From: Oscillospiraceae bacterium
Lineage (GTDB): Bacteria; Bacillota; Clostridia; Oscillospirales; Acutalibacteraceae
Direction of reading: 5' to 3'
Length of the DNA stretch: 64,000 nucleotides
Assembly (NCBI GenBank): GCA_902802375.1
Contig: CADCLS010000009.1
Location: 1 to 64,000 of the forward strand
Part shown: positions 50,144 to 59,926 of the stretch, piece by piece
How the letters are laid out: each line of letters starts with the position of its first letter
Numbering within the stretch: the stretch's first letter is position 1
The notes under the pieces: model-generated
The model's database searches: none
Told to the model about the DNA's origin: nothing
What the model saw: only the letters and a program-made list of their open reading frames with translations
Position numbers and translations under genes: made by a program

Positions 50144-51286
50144 ATGGCAAAGGACGGCTCAAAAAATAAAAACAGAATATTTTTAAGCGGAAAGCTCGAT
50201 GTTTCTTTTCTTTCTTTCGTTTTGATTTTGCTGACCGTAGGTTTAGTTATGCTCTTTTCCGCAAGCTATGCATATTCTTATGAGTACTATAACAACAGCT
50301 ACCGTTTTATACTAAAGCAAGCGGCACTTGGTGGCGTTGGAGTTGTATTGATGTTTATAGTATCAAAAATCGACTACCACATTTTAAGAAAATTTTCTTG
50401 GCTCATTTATGGGGTGACTTTTATTATGCTCGGCGCACTCCTCATAATGCCTCCAATGGTCAAGGGTATGGATGTTAAGCGCTGGCTGATAATAGGACCT
50501 ATAAATTTTCAGCCGTCGGAAATTGCAAAATTTGCGATAATTCTGCTCTTTTCGAGCCTTATTGCCGCAAATTATAAGCAAATGGGAAATTTTAAGTTTG
50601 TTGCAATTCTTTTGGGTATTTTGGGTGTTACCTGCGTAATGGTGGCGCTTGAGCCGCATCTTTCGGCTACAATACTCATCTTTATGATAGGTATAGTAAT
50701 AATGGTAATCGGCGGACTTAAACTGCGGTATATCATAGGCGGTGCCGCCGTTGGTGCCGCAGGCGTGGTGTTTGCTATTGTCACAAAGGTTATAAGCTAC
50801 GGTTCCGATAGAATTAAATTCTGGCTTGACCCTTGGCTTGACCCTAAGGGCAAAGGATTTCAAACTATTCAGTCGCTTTTGGCGATAGGCTCCGGCGGTA
50901 TACTCGGCAGAGGTATTGGTCAGTCAAGGCAAAAATATCTTTGGGTGCCTGAGCCTCATAATGATTTTATTTTTTCTATTGTATGTGAAGAATTGGGTCT
51001 AATTGGTGCGCTTGTAATCATAGTTTTGTTTGCACTGCTTATCTGGCGCGGTTTTGTAATAGCTATGCGCTCTCCTGATAAATTCGGCTCTTTGCTTGCT
51101 ATCGGTCTTACATTCCAGGTGGGTCTCCAGGCAATGCTGAATATTTGGGTTGTAACCAATACAATACCCAATACGGGTATTAGCCTTCCGTTTTTCAGCT
51201 ACGGCGGTACTTCTCTTATGATACTTTTGGTGGAAATGGGAATAGTGCTGTCTGTATCGAGAACGGCAAACATAGAAAAGACATAG
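50144..51286 (+). CDS. ftsW: SEDS glycosyltransferase FtsW/SpoVE
   Basis: Polytopic peptidoglycan polymerase of the SEDS family, 380 aa, working with the class B PBP of this cluster. Motifs include GLVMLFSASYAYSY at TM1, GRWLIIGPINFQPSEIAKFA-type (here KRWLIIGPINFQPSEIAKF), and the C-terminal NTGISLPFFSYGGTSL. The ATG at 50144 lies 8-9 nt after AAGGA; the in-frame GTG at 50126 precedes that site. FtsW and SpoVE cannot be told apart with certainty. Confidence 0.93.
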   Translation: MAKDGSKNKNRIFLSGKLDVSFLSFVLILLTVGLVMLFSASYAYSYEYYNNSYRFILKQAALGGVGVVLMFIVSKIDYHILRKFSWLIYGVTFIMLGALLIMPPMVKGMDVKRWLIIGPINFQPSEIAKFAIILLFSSLIAANYKQMGNFKFVAILLGILGVTCVMVALEPHLSATILIFMIGIVIMVIGGLKLRYIIGGAAVGAAGVVFAIVTKVISYGSDRIKFWLDPWLDPKGKGFQTIQSLLAIGSGGILGRGIGQSRQKYLWVPEPHNDFIFSIVCEELGLIGALVIIVLFALLIWRGFVIAMRSPDKFGSLLAIGLTFQVGLQAMLNIWVVTNTIPNTGISLPFFSYGGTSLMILLVEMGIVLSVSRTANIEKT

Positions 51287-51305
51287 TCTTTATAGGAGTG
51301 GTTTT

Positions 51306-52424
51306 ATGCATATATTATTTGCTGGCGGCGGAACTGCAGGGCATATAAATCCTGCCCTTGCAATAGCCGGTTATATAAGAGAAAAGCACCCTGACGCACA
51401 CATAAGCTATATCGGCACGCCGGATAAGCTTGAAGCAAAGCTTGTCCCCGAAAAAGGATATAATTTCAGGACTATCGAGGTAGTAGGCTTTAAGCGCTCA
51501 ATGTCGCCGAAAAATATAATCAATAATATGCATGCGCTTTCTCTTGCGGCAAGCGCTTCAGCTACAGCGAGAAAGCTGCTGAAAGAGCTCGCTCCCGATG
51601 TTGTTATAGGTACCGGCGGTTATGTAAGCGGCCCGGTATTAAGGGAGGCGGCAAAGCTCGGAATAAAAACTGCTATACATGAGCAAAACGCGTTCCCCGG
51701 AGTAACCACTAAAATGCTTTCAGGTCATGTTGATGCGGTTATGCTCGCTATGCCGGAAGCACAAAAGTATATGAAGCTTAAAGCAAAACCGTATATTACC
51801 GGAAATCCCGTAAGGCGTGAATTGCTTTCCGCTTCCAGGGAGGCCGCACGCGCTTCTTTAGGACTTGACAGCCGTCCGTTATTACTTTCTTTCGGCGGCT
51901 CGCTTGGGGCAAAGTATATTAACCTATCCGTTGAAGGATTGATAGAGTGGCATAACGGGACCGGCAGATTTCATCACATACACGGCACCGGTAAATCGGG
52001 TTATCAAACAATGATGAATGATTTGAAAGAAAAGGGAATATCGCTTTCCCCTGATATAGATGTAAGAGAATATATTAAAAATATGGACGAATGTATGGCG
52101 GCGGCAGACCTTGTTATTTCAAGAGCCGGAGCTATAACACTCAGCGAAATTACCGCGCTCGGAAAACCTGCGATACTTATTCCGTCACCCTATGTTGCGG
52201 AAAATCATCAGTATCATAATGCGATGACCTTAAAGCGCGCCGGTGCGGCAGAGATAATTGAAGAAAAGGATTTGACTGCCGAGAAGCTTATAAGTAAGGT
52301 AGACGAACTGATAGAAAACAAACAAAAGCTTAAAGCAATGTCGGATAATGCCCGTAAAATCGCGATTACCGACGCAAATGAGCGAATATATGAAGTCATA
52401 ATGAGACTTTATACTAACGCATAA
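51306..52424 (+). CDS. murG: Undecaprenyldiphospho-muramoylpentapeptide beta-N-acetylglucosaminyltransferase MurG
   Basis: Peripheral membrane glycosyltransferase (GT28) converting lipid I to lipid II. The 372 aa contain the N-terminal FAGGGTAGHINPALAIAG, the acceptor-site GTGGYVSGPVLREA and HEQNAFPGVTTK, and the donor-site SFGGSLGAKYIN and SRAGAITLSEITALGKPAILIPSP-type region. The ribosome site is AGGAG. It completes the lipid pathway uppS-mraY-murG visible in the window. Confidence 0.97.
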   Translation: MHILFAGGGTAGHINPALAIAGYIREKHPDAHISYIGTPDKLEAKLVPEKGYNFRTIEVVGFKRSMSPKNIINNMHALSLAASASATARKLLKELAPDVVIGTGGYVSGPVLREAAKLGIKTAIHEQNAFPGVTTKMLSGHVDAVMLAMPEAQKYMKLKAKPYITGNPVRRELLSASREAARASLGLDSRPLLLSFGGSLGAKYINLSVEGLIEWHNGTGRFHHIHGTGKSGYQTMMNDLKEKGISLSPDIDVREYIKNMDECMAAADLVISRAGAITLSEITALGKPAILIPSPYVAENHQYHNAMTLKRAGAAEIIEEKDLTAEKLISKVDELIENKQKLKAMSDNARKIAITDANERIYEVIMRLYTNA

Positions 52425-52483
52425 GAATAACAAAATAGCGGCTTCTGCATAGTATGGACTGTAATATTTGCTGGAGGCGCTAT

Positions 52484-53737
52484 ATGCAAAACTTCATAAT
52501 AAGAGGCGGCAGGCCGCTTAAAGGTACGCTCGATATTCATGGAGCGAAAAACAGTGTTTTGCCGCTTGTTTCCGCCGCAATTCTGCTGAATGGGAAAAGC
52601 GTTTTACATAACTGTCCCGAGCTTTCCGATGTAACTGCGGCGCTCGAAATACTGAAGTCTCTGGGTCTTGAATATATAAAACAAGGCTCAGATATAACTG
52701 TTTTTTCAAAAAAACCGGATAACTGTCTTATACCGGATGAACTTATGCGTAAAATGCGGTCTTCGGTTATGTTTTTAGGCTCAATACTCGGGCGTACAGG
52801 CAAAGCCGTAATAAGCACGCCGGGCGGATGTATGTTAGGTCCCCGTCCTATTGATATACACATTTCAGCACTTAAAAAGCTTGGTGCAAAAGTAACCGAA
52901 AATCACGGTTTGCTTGAATTTGAAGCAGAAAACGGACTTGTAGGAACAGATATATTTCTTGATTTTCCGAGTGTTGGAGCTACCGAAAATATTATATTGG
53001 CGTCGGCTCTTGCAAAGGGAACTACAACTATTCATAATGCGGCAAGAGAACCTGAAATAAAAGACCTGACCGATTTCCTGATTTCAGCCGGTGCGCGTAT
53101 TTCAGGCGGCGGCACAGACACTATTGTTATTACAGGTGTAGATTCACTCGGCAGTACCGAACATACCGTTATACCCGACAGGATAGAAGCTGCAACCTAT
53201 ATGGCGGCAGCAGCGGCAACCGGCGGCAGTATAACGCTTAATAGAGTAAACCCCTCTTGTCTTACTTCAGTAAATGAAGCGCTTAAAAAAGCCGGTTGTG
53301 AGATTATATCCGATGATAATACGATTACCGTTATCGCGCCGCCTCGGCTTAAAGCGGTAAAATCGGTTGAAACGCGTGTTTACCCCGGTTTTCCGACAGA
53401 CGCAGGCCCTCTTCTTATCAGCGCATTATCTACGGCTTGCGGAACTTCGGTATTCAACGAAACCATTTTCGAAAACAGATTTGTATTTATTGATGAACTG
53501 TCTCGTTTCGGTGCTAAAATAAATACTTACGGCACAGTAGCGGTGATAGACGGTGTAGAGAATATTTGGTCGGCTGAGTGTAACTGTACAGACCTACGCG
53601 GTGGTGCAGCATTAGTTATCGCGGCTCTTAAAGCCGACGGAATAAGTAAAATAGGAAATATCTGCCACATTAAGCGAGGTTATGAAGATATGCCGGAAAA
53701 TCTTCGCAGACTGGGAGCAGAAATAAAGGAAGTATAA
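52484..53737 (+). CDS. murA: UDP-N-acetylglucosamine 1-carboxyvinyltransferase
   Basis: First committed peptidoglycan enzyme, using PEP and UDP-GlcNAc; target of fosfomycin. It has 417 aa. The N-terminal FIIRGGRPLKGTLDIHGAKN is typical. The catalytic Cys lies in TPGGCMLGPRPIDIHI; as Cys rather than Asp is present, the enzyme should be fosfomycin-sensitive. The start at 52484 follows GGAGG by 6 nt. A murA within the dcw cluster between murG and ftsQ occurs in many Clostridia. Confidence 0.96.
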   Translation: MQNFIIRGGRPLKGTLDIHGAKNSVLPLVSAAILLNGKSVLHNCPELSDVTAALEILKSLGLEYIKQGSDITVFSKKPDNCLIPDELMRKMRSSVMFLGSILGRTGKAVISTPGGCMLGPRPIDIHISALKKLGAKVTENHGLLEFEAENGLVGTDIFLDFPSVGATENIILASALAKGTTTIHNAAREPEIKDLTDFLISAGARISGGGTDTIVITGVDSLGSTEHTVIPDRIEAATYMAAAAATGGSITLNRVNPSCLTSVNEALKKAGCEIISDDNTITVIAPPRLKAVKSVETRVYPGFPTDAGPLLISALSTACGTSVFNETIFENRFVFIDELSRFGAKINTYGTVAVIDGVENIWSAECNCTDLRGGAALVIAALKADGISKIGNICHIKRGYEDMPENLRRLGAEIKEV

Positions 53738-53738
53738 T

Positions 53739-54515
53739 ATGAAAAAAGCACTGACACAGCAGGAGATAAGGCGTAGAGAACGCAGAAAAAAGATAAGGGA
53801 AAGGCGGATTATTATCAGTCTTATTTTCTTTCTTTTAATTGGCATAGCCGTGTTTGGTGTTTTGCTTAAAACAAAGCTTTTCCCGGTGAAAAATATTAAA
53901 GCTGACGGCAGCTCTGTTTATAGCTCGGCGGAGATTATAGCCGCCAGCGGTATAACCCGAAAAACACCGATTATGAGTATTTCGCAAAGCCAAGTTAAAA
54001 AGCTATTGTCAAAGAAACTTCCATTTATCGAAACGGTAACTGTGAAATGCTCGTTTCCAGATACCGTGCAGATAAAGGTCGATGACGCTAAGGAATACTA
54101 TTGTTTTGTCCAAAAGGATGATTATTACTCGGTTAGCGAAAAGGGGCATATTCTTAATAAGTATTCAGAACTGCCGCAAAATGTCATAGAGGTGAAAGCC
54201 TCAAGTGCGAAGCTTAAGGTCGGGCAGGATTTGTCATTTGGTGATAATCAGGAAAAAGAAACTTTTGAGCTCATAACTGCCGCTATAAAGGAAAAGGGCA
54301 TAACACTTAATTCTATCGACATAACAAATATTGTTCACATAACAATGAAAGTAGAGAACAAATTTGAAGTAAATCTCGGCAACAAAGCTAATCTTAAAGA
54401 GAAAATAGCGCATCTTGCCGGTATGATAGAGGGAATTGGCGACAGAAAAGGCAAGATAAATCTTGATATGTGGTCAAATTCCGACAGTAAAGGAACATTT
54501 ATAGCAGAAAATTGA
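53739..54515 (+). CDS. ftsQ: Cell division protein FtsQ/DivIB
   Basis: Bitopic membrane protein of 258 aa. A very basic N-terminus (RRRERRKKIRERRI) precedes one TM (IISLIFFLLIGIAVFGVLL). The POTRA domain follows (FPVKNIKADGSSVYSSAEI), then the FtsQ beta domain (FPDTVQIKVDDAKEYYCFVQ). It starts immediately after murA (1-nt gap). It anchors FtsL and FtsI at the septum. An ftsA gene, often next, is absent; ftsZ follows after 125 nt. Confidence 0.9.
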   Translation: MKKALTQQEIRRRERRKKIRERRIIISLIFFLLIGIAVFGVLLKTKLFPVKNIKADGSSVYSSAEIIAASGITRKTPIMSISQSQVKKLLSKKLPFIETVTVKCSFPDTVQIKVDDAKEYYCFVQKDDYYSVSEKGHILNKYSELPQNVIEVKASSAKLKVGQDLSFGDNQEKETFELITAAIKEKGITLNSIDITNIVHITMKVENKFEVNLGNKANLKEKIAHLAGMIEGIGDRKGKINLDMWSNSDSKGTFIAEN

Positions 54516-54520
54516 TAATA

Positions 54521-54575
54521 AGTTTTATAAAAATGCAATAAAACTATTGAAATTTCAAAAAAGGTGTGTTAATAT
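54521..54575 (+). promoter_or_regulatory. ftsZ promoter region
   Basis: TTGAAA (54547-54552), 17-bp spacer, TAATAT (54570-54575). Just upstream is an AT-rich inverted repeat AGTTTTAT/ATAAAACT (54521-54545). ftsZ thus has its own promoter within the cluster. Confidence 0.7.
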
Positions 54576-54640
54576 TACTTTGTATTATATTAGGTGAGTA
54601 CTAAGTATATATCAATTTACATAAAACGGAGGAATTATAA

Positions 54641-55699
54641 ATGCCATTCGAAGTTGCAGAAGAAATGGAAAATGTTGTTCAGATTAAAGTCGTAGGCGTT
54701 GGCGGTGGCGGTGGCAACGCGGTAAACCGTATGGTTAATGCAGGCGTTCGCGGCGTTGAATTTATAGCTATCAATACAGATAAGGCAGCGCTTTTTCTTT
54801 CAAAAGCTGACCAGAAAATTCAGATAGGCGAAAAGGCTTCCTGTGGTATGGGAGCCGGCGGTAACCCGGATAACGGTCGTGCCGCGGCTGAAGAATCACG
54901 CGATGAAATCGCGGCGGCTATACGCAGTGCAGATATGATATTCATTACTGCCGGTATGGGCGGCGGTACAGGTACCGGTGCGGCTCCGGTTGTAGCGTCT
55001 ATCGCTAAAGAGCTTGGCATACTTACCGTTGGTATCGTTACAAAGCCATTTGCGTTTGAGGGTAAAAAGCGTATGTCTCAGGCTGAGGCAGGCATTGCCG
55101 CTTTAAGCGAGCAGGTTGATAGCCTTGTTGTTATTCCAAATGAGAGGCTCAAATATGTTTCCGAGCAGAAGATTACCTTTAAGAATGCATTTAATATCGC
55201 TGATGATGTTCTCCGTCAGGGCGTTCAGAGCATTTCAGAGCTTATCAATGTTACTGCACTTGTTAACCTCGACTTTGCCGATGTTAAATCCATTATGGCT
55301 GATGCAGGCTATGCTCATATGGGCGTAGGCGTTGCAACCGGCAGAGATAAGGCTGAGCAGGCTGCTAATATGGCTATTACCAGTCAGCTTATCGAAACCT
55401 CCATGGATAACGCGCGCGGTGTAATCATCAGTATAACAGGCTCGGATGATATCGGTCTTGAGGAAGTTGAGCTCGCCTCGTCAATTATCGCTGATAAGGT
55501 ACACCCGGATGCCACCATTATTTGGGGTGCTCAGCTTGATGATAGCCTCGAAGATACTATCCGCGTAACTGTTGTCGCAACCGGACTTGGCGATGAGAAG
55601 AAAAAGGATGGCAACGATTTAGCCTCCCTTATAAATTCAAGCTCTGATGATGACGATGAGTCCTACGGCGAAGTTATGAAGTTCTTTAATAACGACTAA
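54641..55699 (+). CDS. ftsZ: Cell division GTPase FtsZ
   Basis: Tubulin homolog that forms the Z-ring. It has 352 aa. The N-terminal [13 protein letters not shown] and the tubulin signature [13 protein letters not shown] near residues 109-121 are intact, as is [11 protein letters not shown] (T7 loop region). The C-terminal linker is short and acidic ([20 protein letters not shown]). The usual terminal peptide (D/E-IPxFLR type) that binds FtsA, SepF and others is not present. No ftsA lies in this cluster. GGAGG precedes the ATG. Confidence 0.96.
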   Translation: MPFEVAEEMENVVQIKVVGVGGGGGNAVNRMVNAGVRGVEFIAINTDKAALFLSKADQKIQIGEKASCGMGAGGNPDNGRAAAEESRDEIAAAIRSADMIFITAGMGGGTGTGAAPVVASIAKELGILTVGIVTKPFAFEGKKRMSQAEAGIAALSEQVDSLVVIPNERLKYVSEQKITFKNAFNIADDVLRQGVQSISELINVTALVNLDFADVKSIMADAGYAHMGVGVATGRDKAEQAANMAITSQLIETSMDNARGVIISITGSDDIGLEEVELASSIIADKVHPDATIIWGAQLDDSLEDTIRVTVVATGLGDEKKKDGNDLASLINSSSDDDDESYGEVMKFFNND

Positions 55700-55712
55700 T
55701 AGTTGGATTTTC

Positions 55713-55744
55713 GCCCGAAGGCTTTGTCCTTCGGGCTTTTTTTG
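55713..55744 (+). terminator. Terminator or attenuator directly before feoAB
   Basis: 9-bp stem GCCCGAAGG/CCTTCGGGC (55713-55721, 55728-55736), loop CTTTGT, then TTTTTTT. The T-run abuts the feoAB ribosome site (GGGAG, 55744-55748). Confidence 0.92.
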
Positions 55745-55755
55745 GGAGTTTTTTT

Positions 55756-58101
55756 ATGACACTTAACGATTTGAAGCCGGGAGATAGTGCAGTTATCACA
55801 CTTGTGTCGGGTGAGGGTACACTGCGCCAGCATTTTCTCGATATGGGCGTGATACCAGGCGCCGAAATAAAGCTCATAAAGCTTGCGCCGATGGGTGACC
55901 CTATGGAGTTTCAGATACACGGCTATGAGCTGACGCTTCGTATCGATGATGCGAAAAAAATTGAAGTTGAAAACATAGAAGTATCCGGCGGTAATATCAA
56001 CGATAAATATGTTAGTAAGAGTAAAATCGAACATCCGGGGCTTGGCGAAGGCGGTAAATATCACCCGAAGTCAGGTGTAAGGGTGCCTAAAGGGAAAACA
56101 CTTACATTTGCCCTTGCAGGCAATCAAAACTGCGGTAAAACAACCCTTTTCAATCAGCTTACCGGCGCTAACCGTCATGTAGGCAATTTCCCCGGTGTTA
56201 CCGTAGACCAAAAAAGCGGTGCTATAAAGGGTAACCCTGATACACTTGTAACCGATTTGCCCGGTATATATTCGCTTTCTCCTTACAGCAGCGAGGAAAT
56301 AGTTTCACGCGAGTTTATACTCGATGAAAAACCTACTTGTATTATAAATATAGTAGACGCCACTAATATTGAGCGTAATCTTTATCTTTCAATGCAGCTT
56401 ATGGAGCTTGATACGCCTATGGTGCTGGCTCTTAATATGATGGATGAAATGCGTGGTAACGGCGGTACTGTTCTCATAAACGAAATGGAGGATATGCTCG
56501 GTATACCGGTAGTGCCTATTTCTGCCGCGAAAAACGAAGGTGTTGACGAGCTTATTCGTCACGCAGTGCATATAGCAAAGTATAACGAAAAGCCCGGTCG
56601 TACGGATTTTTGTGATAAAGACACCGCAGGCGGTGCGGTTCATAGGGCAATACACGGTATTATGCACCTGATAGAAGACCACTGCGTAGAGGCAAAAATA
56701 CCGGTAAGGTTTGCCGCTTGCAAGCTGATAGAGGGTGATGAGCTTATATCAGAAAAGCTAAAGCTTACTAAGAATGAGCAAGAGCTCATAGAACATATAA
56801 TTATTCAAATGGAAAAGGAAAGAGGACTTGACCGCGCGGCAAGTATTGCGGATATGCGTTTTTCCTTTATTAATCGCTTGTGTCGCGCGTGCGTCGTAAA
56901 GCCGCGTGAGAGTCGCGAGCAGATACGAAGCCGTAAAATAGACGCGGTGCTCACCGGTAAATATACCGCCATACCTTCCTTTATTGCGATAATGGCGGCG
57001 GTGTTCTGGCTTACATTTAATGTGATAGGGAGCTTCTTGCAGTCGCTTTTAGAGCAGGGAATAGACCGCCTTGCCGAAATAACCGAAAATTTACTTGTTC
57101 GCACTAAGGTGAATGAAATAATTCGTTCGCTTATTATTGACGGCGTCTTTAAGGGTGTAGGCAGTGTAATTACATTCATTCCGATAATTATTACACTGTT
57201 TTTCTTCCTCTCGCTTTTAGAGGATAGCGGATATATGGCGCGAATAGCATTTGTTATGGATAAACTGTTAAGACGAGTCGGTCTGTCTGGGAGAAGTATA
57301 GTGCCGATGCTTATAGGCTTCGGTTGTACAGTACCTGCCGTAATGGCAAGCAGAACGCTTCCGTCAGAACGCGACCGTAAAATGACGGTCATTTTAACAC
57401 CTTTTATGAGTTGTACGGCAAAGCTTCCCATTTATGCATTCTTTACGGCGGCTTTCTTTCCGAAATACGGCGGACTTGTTATGGTAGGTCTGTACTTATT
57501 GGGAATTTTAACCGCAATACTGTTAGCGCTTATATTCAAGGGTACAATATTTAAGGGTGAAGCAGTCCCCTTTGTTATGGAACTGCCGAATTACAGAATG
57601 CCGGGGGCAAAAAATGTCTTGAGGCTTTTGTGGGATAAAGCAAAGGATTTTCTATCGCGTGCATTTACTGTAATATTTATTGCTTCTATGGTTATTTGGT
57701 TTTTAAGAAGCTTTAATTTTACGCTGAATCCCGTTAGTGATTCTAAGGACAGTATCTTAGCGGCAATAGCCGGCATAATTGCACCGATATTCGCACCGCT
57801 TGGCTTTGGTGACTGGCGCATATCTACATCGCTTATTGCAGGCTTTATGGCAAAGGAAAGCGTGGTTTCAACCGTATCTGTTCTCTTTGGAAGTACGGCG
57901 GCACTGACTTCACTAATAGGTATATCTTCGGCACTTTCTCTCCTTGTTTTCTGCCTCTTGTATACGCCTTGCGTTGCCGCGGTAGCCTCTATCCGCCGCG
58001 AAATCGGCAGAGGATGGGCAACTGTTACTGTGGTAGGGCAGTGTGTTATCGCGTGGATAGTAGCACTTGTTGTCAGAGTAATAGCATTATTAGTATTATA
58101 A
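55756..58101 (+). CDS. feoB: FeoA-FeoB fusion ferrous iron transporter
   Basis: Membrane Fe(II) transporter of 781 aa. Residues 1-75 are a complete FeoA SH3-like domain (LNDLKPGDSAVITLVSGEGT, then LRQHFLDMGVIPGAEI). A linker leads to the FeoB G domain with G1 GNQNCGKTTLFNQLTG near 120 and G3 DLPGIYSLSPYS. The Gate regions follow, with IGFGCTVPAVMASRTL and FMSCTAKLPIYA, and a C-terminal helix set. No Fur box was recognised in the short gap after ftsZ. No promoter fits between the terminator and the ATG, so expression may depend on read-through. An IS element follows. Confidence 0.95.
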   Translation: MTLNDLKPGDSAVITLVSGEGTLRQHFLDMGVIPGAEIKLIKLAPMGDPMEFQIHGYELTLRIDDAKKIEVENIEVSGGNINDKYVSKSKIEHPGLGEGGKYHPKSGVRVPKGKTLTFALAGNQNCGKTTLFNQLTGANRHVGNFPGVTVDQKSGAIKGNPDTLVTDLPGIYSLSPYSSEEIVSREFILDEKPTCIINIVDATNIERNLYLSMQLMELDTPMVLALNMMDEMRGNGGTVLINEMEDMLGIPVVPISAAKNEGVDELIRHAVHIAKYNEKPGRTDFCDKDTAGGAVHRAIHGIMHLIEDHCVEAKIPVRFAACKLIEGDELISEKLKLTKNEQELIEHIIIQMEKERGLDRAASIADMRFSFINRLCRACVVKPRESREQIRSRKIDAVLTGKYTAIPSFIAIMAAVFWLTFNVIGSFLQSLLEQGIDRLAEITENLLVRTKVNEIIRSLIIDGVFKGVGSVITFIPIIITLFFFLSLLEDSGYMARIAFVMDKLLRRVGLSGRSIVPMLIGFGCTVPAVMASRTLPSERDRKMTVILTPFMSCTAKLPIYAFFTAAFFPKYGGLVMVGLYLLGILTAILLALIFKGTIFKGEAVPFVMELPNYRMPGAKNVLRLLWDKAKDFLSRAFTVIFIASMVIWFLRSFNFTLNPVSDSKDSILAAIAGIIAPIFAPLGFGDWRISTSLIAGFMAKESVVSTVSVLFGSTAALTSLIGISSALSLLVFCLLYTPCVAAVASIRREIGRGWATVTVVGQCVIAWIVALVVRVIALLVL

Positions 58102-58130
58102 AAAGGGGCTGTAAAAAACAGTCAAAAAAT

Positions 58131-58172
58131 TCCGAGGTTCACTGTTAAATGTGAGCCTCGGATGCTTTTTTA
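58131..58172. terminator. Left-end hairpin of the IS
   Basis: TCCGAGGTTCAC (58131-58142) pairs with GTGAGCCTCGGA (58151-58162), one T-G pair, followed by TGCTTTTTT; on the other strand AATTTTTT follows. It may work as a terminator both ways, and would end the feoAB transcript. Confidence 0.75.
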
Positions 58173-58282
58173 CCTAGAATAAAGGAATGAGCGACAAAAT
58201 CCATCTAAATTACGGTTTTTAAGGTGCAAAAACCAAGCCGACCGTTTTTGTCGGTTAAAAGTGTAGATAACTTTTAAATTTT

Positions 58283-59827
58283 TTAAGCCGCAAGTTGCCG
58301 AGCAAGGCTTTTTAAGTGGTATTTGTGAAGATTAAAACCGCAAGAAATCATTGCAATCTCCAAAATTACGCTTTTAAGTCCTCTTCTGCGTATTCTTTGA
58401 TAGGCTTTGTTCCACTTAATTGCACCAAATGCTCCCTCGGCTTGTATGCTCCTGTTCATTCTAAGTAATGCACCGTGAACGCTGTTAAGATTTCCTAAAA
58501 CTTCTTTATGAAATCCTGTTAATTCCTCGTTCAAACGAACTATTCTGTTGCCTTCGCATTTACAGCATTTTTCTTTGTGAGGACAAGCAGCGCAGTCTTC
58601 ACATTGGTATAGTTCTTCGGTTCTACCGTATTTGTTGCCTCGTACAGGTCTACTGTAAAGATATTTGAATTCTTTTCCGTTTGGGCAAATCGGATTACCG
58701 TTTTCGTTAATAGAAAAATTTACCGCACGATATGGATCGTCACGGTATTTTTTATCCTCTGTTTCCTTCTTGAACATCGTGAATTTCATATATTTTTCCA
58801 TTCCGTGTTCTTCACAGTAAAGATAGTTATTAAAACTTCCGTAACCGGCATCTGCTACAGGGTATTTGGGGTATTTTCCGTATGTTTCATTGAATTTTTC
58901 CATCAAAGGTTGAAAACAATCCATATCTGACGCATATTGCTTTACATCGAATACAGATATATATTCATCGCATACGCCAAGCTGAATATTGTAACCGGGT
59001 AAAAGCTGATCATTACCCATATAGTCCTTTTTCATACGCATAAAGGTAGCATCATTGTCAGACTTTGAATAACTGTTTCTATCTTCTCCGCAAACTTTTA
59101 TGTGATGAGCATACTTTTTTAATTTTTCGGTATATTCTACAAGTTTGTCGTAAATACGCTGTTCTGCAGATTTATGATGTCCTCTGCCTCTAACCAATAC
59201 TTCGGGACACAGATTAAAAAGACTTGCATATTGCTTTGTTATCTGCTCTATATATTCTATGGCATATTCTGTGCGGATACCGAATTTCACACCCATACAA
59301 GCTATGCTTTCATTTATCTCTTGAAGCAATAGGGTTATTTTTTCAAAGGTTTTGTTGCGATTCCTTATGCAGCTCTTTTTCCATACCCAACTATTTTTAT
59401 TTGCATTTGCAACAATCTTGGTTCCGTCTATGTATATATGCTCAAGGTCAACCTTTTCTTTAGAAAATATGTAGCCGTTAATCTCAGAAAATATATCTTT
59501 AATATTTCCTAAAAGAGTTTCATTCATGAAGTTATCTATTGTCATATGACTTGGGGCAGATTCGTCTTGCAAAAGCCACATAAATCTTATGTCGGTCTTA
59601 CACAACTTTTCTATTGCACGCACCGATGCATAGCCATATTCCATAAATGCAAACAGTGTTACTTTCAGCAAGATTTCAGAATTATATCTTTTGCGACCTG
59701 TCTTGCTTTCCGGGGCGGCAAGATATTTTCTTAGGTCAATACAATCCATTACCTCACAAAATGTATATACCGGATCACTTATTTCTATTATTGTTGAAAT
59801 TTCTACTGGTAATTTTAATTGAAACAT
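58283..59827 (-). CDS. IS1182-family transposase
   Basis: DDE transposase of 514 aa. The N-terminal DUF772/InsH-type region includes GRKRYNSEILLKVTLFAFME. Catalytic positions appear as IYIDGTKIVANANKNSW (first Asp), YPVADAGYGSFNNYLYCEEHG (second Asp) and QAEGAFGAIKWN (Glu). A Cys-rich stretch CEDCAACPHKEKCCKCEG resembles the zinc-binding insert of this family. The start at 59827 follows AAGGAGATTATACC; an upstream extension lacks this site. The reading frame is complete, so the element may be active. Confidence 0.93.
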   Translation of the reverse strand: MFQLKLPVEISTIIEISDPVYTFCEVMDCIDLRKYLAAPESKTGRKRYNSEILLKVTLFAFMEYGYASVRAIEKLCKTDIRFMWLLQDESAPSHMTIDNFMNETLLGNIKDIFSEINGYIFSKEKVDLEHIYIDGTKIVANANKNSWVWKKSCIRNRNKTFEKITLLLQEINESIACMGVKFGIRTEYAIEYIEQITKQYASLFNLCPEVLVRGRGHHKSAEQRIYDKLVEYTEKLKKYAHHIKVCGEDRNSYSKSDNDATFMRMKKDYMGNDQLLPGYNIQLGVCDEYISVFDVKQYASDMDCFQPLMEKFNETYGKYPKYPVADAGYGSFNNYLYCEEHGMEKYMKFTMFKKETEDKKYRDDPYRAVNFSINENGNPICPNGKEFKYLYSRPVRGNKYGRTEELYQCEDCAACPHKEKCCKCEGNRIVRLNEELTGFHKEVLGNLNSVHGALLRMNRSIQAEGAFGAIKWNKAYQRIRRRGLKSVILEIAMISCGFNLHKYHLKSLARQLAA

Positions 59828-59877
59828 GGTATAATCTCCTTGTGGTTTATTTTGTTTTTGCAATTCAATTATACCAC

Positions 59878-59926
59878 AAAAAAGACTGCTTTCCTATCCT
59901 TTTCGGATAAGTTTGCAGTCTTTTTT
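59878..59926. terminator. Right-end hairpin of the IS
   Basis: AAAAAAGACTGC (59878-59889) pairs with GCAGTCTTTTTT (59915-59926); an inner TATCC/GGATA stem sits in the loop. It can stop transcription into the element from outside. Confidence 0.8.

Noticed and set aside
55700-55755. Fur box before feoAB.
   Set aside because: No Fur-like palindrome was seen; the only inverted repeat is the terminator hairpin.
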